Shown here: positions 12,758-13,705 of the stretch, piece by piece | Layout: each line of letters begins with the position of its first letter | Numbering within the stretch: position 1 is the first letter of the stretch | NCBI GenBank assembly: GCA_024636405.1 | Contig: JAGXHC010000094.1 | Location: 1 to 13,705, forward strand | Source: Sulfitobacter sp. | GTDB lineage: Bacteria; Pseudomonadota; Alphaproteobacteria; Rhodobacterales; Rhodobacteraceae | Direction of reading: 5' to 3' | Length of the DNA: 13,705 bases | Notes under the pieces: model-generated | The model's input: only the letters and a program-made list of their open reading frames with translations | Told to the model about the DNA's origin: nothing | The model's database searches: none | Made by a program: the position numbers and the translations under genes

Positions 12758-13386
12758 GTGATCCCCTCTCTTTGTTTTGCCACCCGGTAGTACGTAAACA
12801 GCAACCGCGCCGCAACCGATCGCCAAGGTGACCACGCGACCGCGCGCTGTGCAAGGGCCGCCGACGTGGGCCGTGCGTTCAGTGCAAACAGGATCCGCGC
12901 GGCTTCCTGCAACGCCAGATCACCGGGCGCAAAAACATCGGCCCGCCCCAGCGCGAACATGGCATAGACCTGCGCCGTCCAGACCCCGATCCCCGGCACC
13001 GCCGTCAGTGTCGCCATCACATCAGCGTCGGGCGCACTGCGCAGCGCAACGTAATCAATATCCGCCGCCGCCAACGCCTGTGCATAACGGATCTTCTGGC
13101 GGCTGAATCCGACGGCGCGCAATCCGTCCTCGCCCGCACGCAAAACCGCATGCGGGCCGACCAGCCCCGCTTCAACCATGCGCGCCCGGATCGCATCGGC
13201 AGAGGCGACGCTGACCTGCTGGCTCACAATTGCACCAAGCAACGTGTCAAACCCGTCCCGTTTCAGCCGCAGCGGCAACGGACCCGTCTGGGCAAGGGCC
13301 TGTGCAAAGCGTGGCTCAATCGCTGCCAGATGCGCGGCACCTTCGGCCACATCCCCGGCGCACGTGATCACCCGGCCCGCGCTCAC
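12754..13386 (-). CDS. DNA-3-methyladenine glycosylase II-like (AlkA/HhH-GPD family)
   Basis: Base-excision-repair glycosylase removing alkylated purines. The 210-residue product has the HhH-GPD signature: L-T-A-V-P-G-I-G-V-W-T-A (127-138), then G-R-A-D-V-F-A-P-G-D-L-A-L (147-159), in which Asp156 is the catalytic Asp. An earlier helix carries I-V-S-Q-Q-V-S (53-59), typical of the family. It is shorter than E. coli AlkA (282 residues) because the N-terminal beta domain is missing, as in the compact AlkA-like class. GTG 13386 is preferred: it forms a GTGA overlap with the cobK stop, indicating translational coupling; an upstream start at 13434 would lie inside cobK. The downstream hydrolase starts in an ATGA overlap. 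Confidence 0.9.
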   Translation of the reverse strand: MSAGRVITCAGDVAEGAAHLAAIEPRFAQALAQTGPLPLRLKRDGFDTLLGAIVSQQVSVASADAIRARMVEAGLVGPHAVLRAGEDGLRAVGFSRQKIRYAQALAAADIDYVALRSAPDADVMATLTAVPGIGVWTAQVYAMFALGRADVFAPGDLALQEAARILFALNARPTSAALAQRAVAWSPWRSVAARLLFTYYRVAKQREGIT

Positions 13387-13705
13387 AGTGCTGCCACATA
13401 ATCCAGCGCCGCATTGATTTCCCAGACGACGCAAGTTGGATCGGGATGGATCGGTCGGTCAATCAGGATCACATCCAGATCAAGTGCGGCCGCCGCGTCC
13501 AACTTGGGACGGCTCGCCTGTCCGCCAAGATTGCGGCACATCAGCGTATCAATTTGATATCTGGTGAATAAATCGACTTCGCCTGCAACGTCAAACGGCG
13601 CCGTGCCAAACACCGGCTCGACAAAATCGAAAGGGGCCGGGCGCGCGTGCTGCGTTGTCTGGCGCACAAAAAGGCGTGCGCCGGGAAACGCCGCACAATC
13701 AGCCA
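13383..13705 (-). CDS. cobK: Precorrin-6A reductase, C-terminal part (5' end outside window)
   Basis: NAD(P)H-dependent reductase of the corrin ring in cobalamin biosynthesis. Only the last 106 residues are inside the window; the frame is open to the edge, so the gene continues beyond 13705. Recognisable CobK/CbiJ features are F-P-G-A-R-L-F-V-R-Q near the visible start, then the conserved segment D-T-L-M-C-R-N-L-G-G-Q-A-S with K-L-D-A-A-A-A-L-D-L-D-V-I-L-I-D-R-P. The usual motif here reads N-S-G-G; Leu replaces Ser in this protein. No other cob gene is visible, so whether it belongs to a larger cobalamin operon cannot be decided. Its stop overlaps the GTG start of the glycosylase gene. Confidence 0.85.
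   Translation of the reverse strand, partial: ADCAAFPGARLFVRQTTQHARPAPFDFVEPVFGTAPFDVAGEVDLFTRYQIDTLMCRNLGGQASRPKLDAAAALDLDVILIDRPIHPDPTCVVWEINAALDYVAAL

Overview
The window looks like chromosomal DNA of a marine Rhodobacteraceae (Roseobacter-group) alphaproteobacterium. The basis is high GC coding sequence, Rhodobacterales-like protein sequences, and the gene order argS / SPOR protein / nagZ / scpA / scpB, which is typical of that lineage. This placement is inference from content; no marker gene such as 16S rRNA is present.

Layout. (1) 1-662, plus strand: the 3' part of a dCTP deaminase gene. It converges on (2) a long minus-strand housekeeping run, read from 8366 down to 757: dgt, a degenerate SDR-like gene, argS, a SPOR-domain protein, nagZ, scpA, scpB and a small conserved basic protein. 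nagZ, scpA and scpB overlap or nearly touch their neighbours, so translation is probably coupled. The small last gene seems to have its own promoter. Two copies of a GC-rich hairpin repeat (about 680-726 and 7112-7153) lie just downstream of the last gene and of dgt, in the same orientation relative to those genes. (3) 8451-8774, plus strand: an A-type Fe-S carrier gene divergent from dgt. (4) 8803-10174, minus strand: a two-gene unit that is the most unusual part of the window. It encodes an 80-residue Ser/Thr-rich peptide built of a 20-residue leader and three exact 20-residue repeats, the last two ending in Phe-Thr-Thr-Ser-Cys, followed after a 9-bp hairpin by an uncharacterised 352-residue protein. 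(5) 10175-10525: a 351-bp divergent intergenic region with DnaA-box-like nonamers. (6) 10526-11308, plus strand: xthA (exonuclease III), converging on (7) a minus-strand HNH endonuclease gene with a good sigma70-like promoter. (8) 12092-13705, minus strand: cobK (partial) / 3-methyladenine glycosylase / serine hydrolase, joined by two 4-bp stop/start overlaps.

Functional picture. Most genes are housekeeping: nucleotide-pool control (dcd, dgt), tRNA charging (argS), peptidoglycan recycling and septal binding (nagZ, SPOR), chromosome condensation (scpAB), Fe-S assembly, base-excision repair (xthA, alkA-like) and cobalamin synthesis (cobK). The candidate new system is the repeat peptide plus partner protein at 8803-10174, which has the architecture of a ribosomally made, post-translationally modified peptide (RiPP) precursor with a dedicated partner. 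No canonical RiPP enzyme is visible beside it, so chemistry and function are unknown. No tRNA, rRNA, CRISPR array, transposase or integrase gene was seen.
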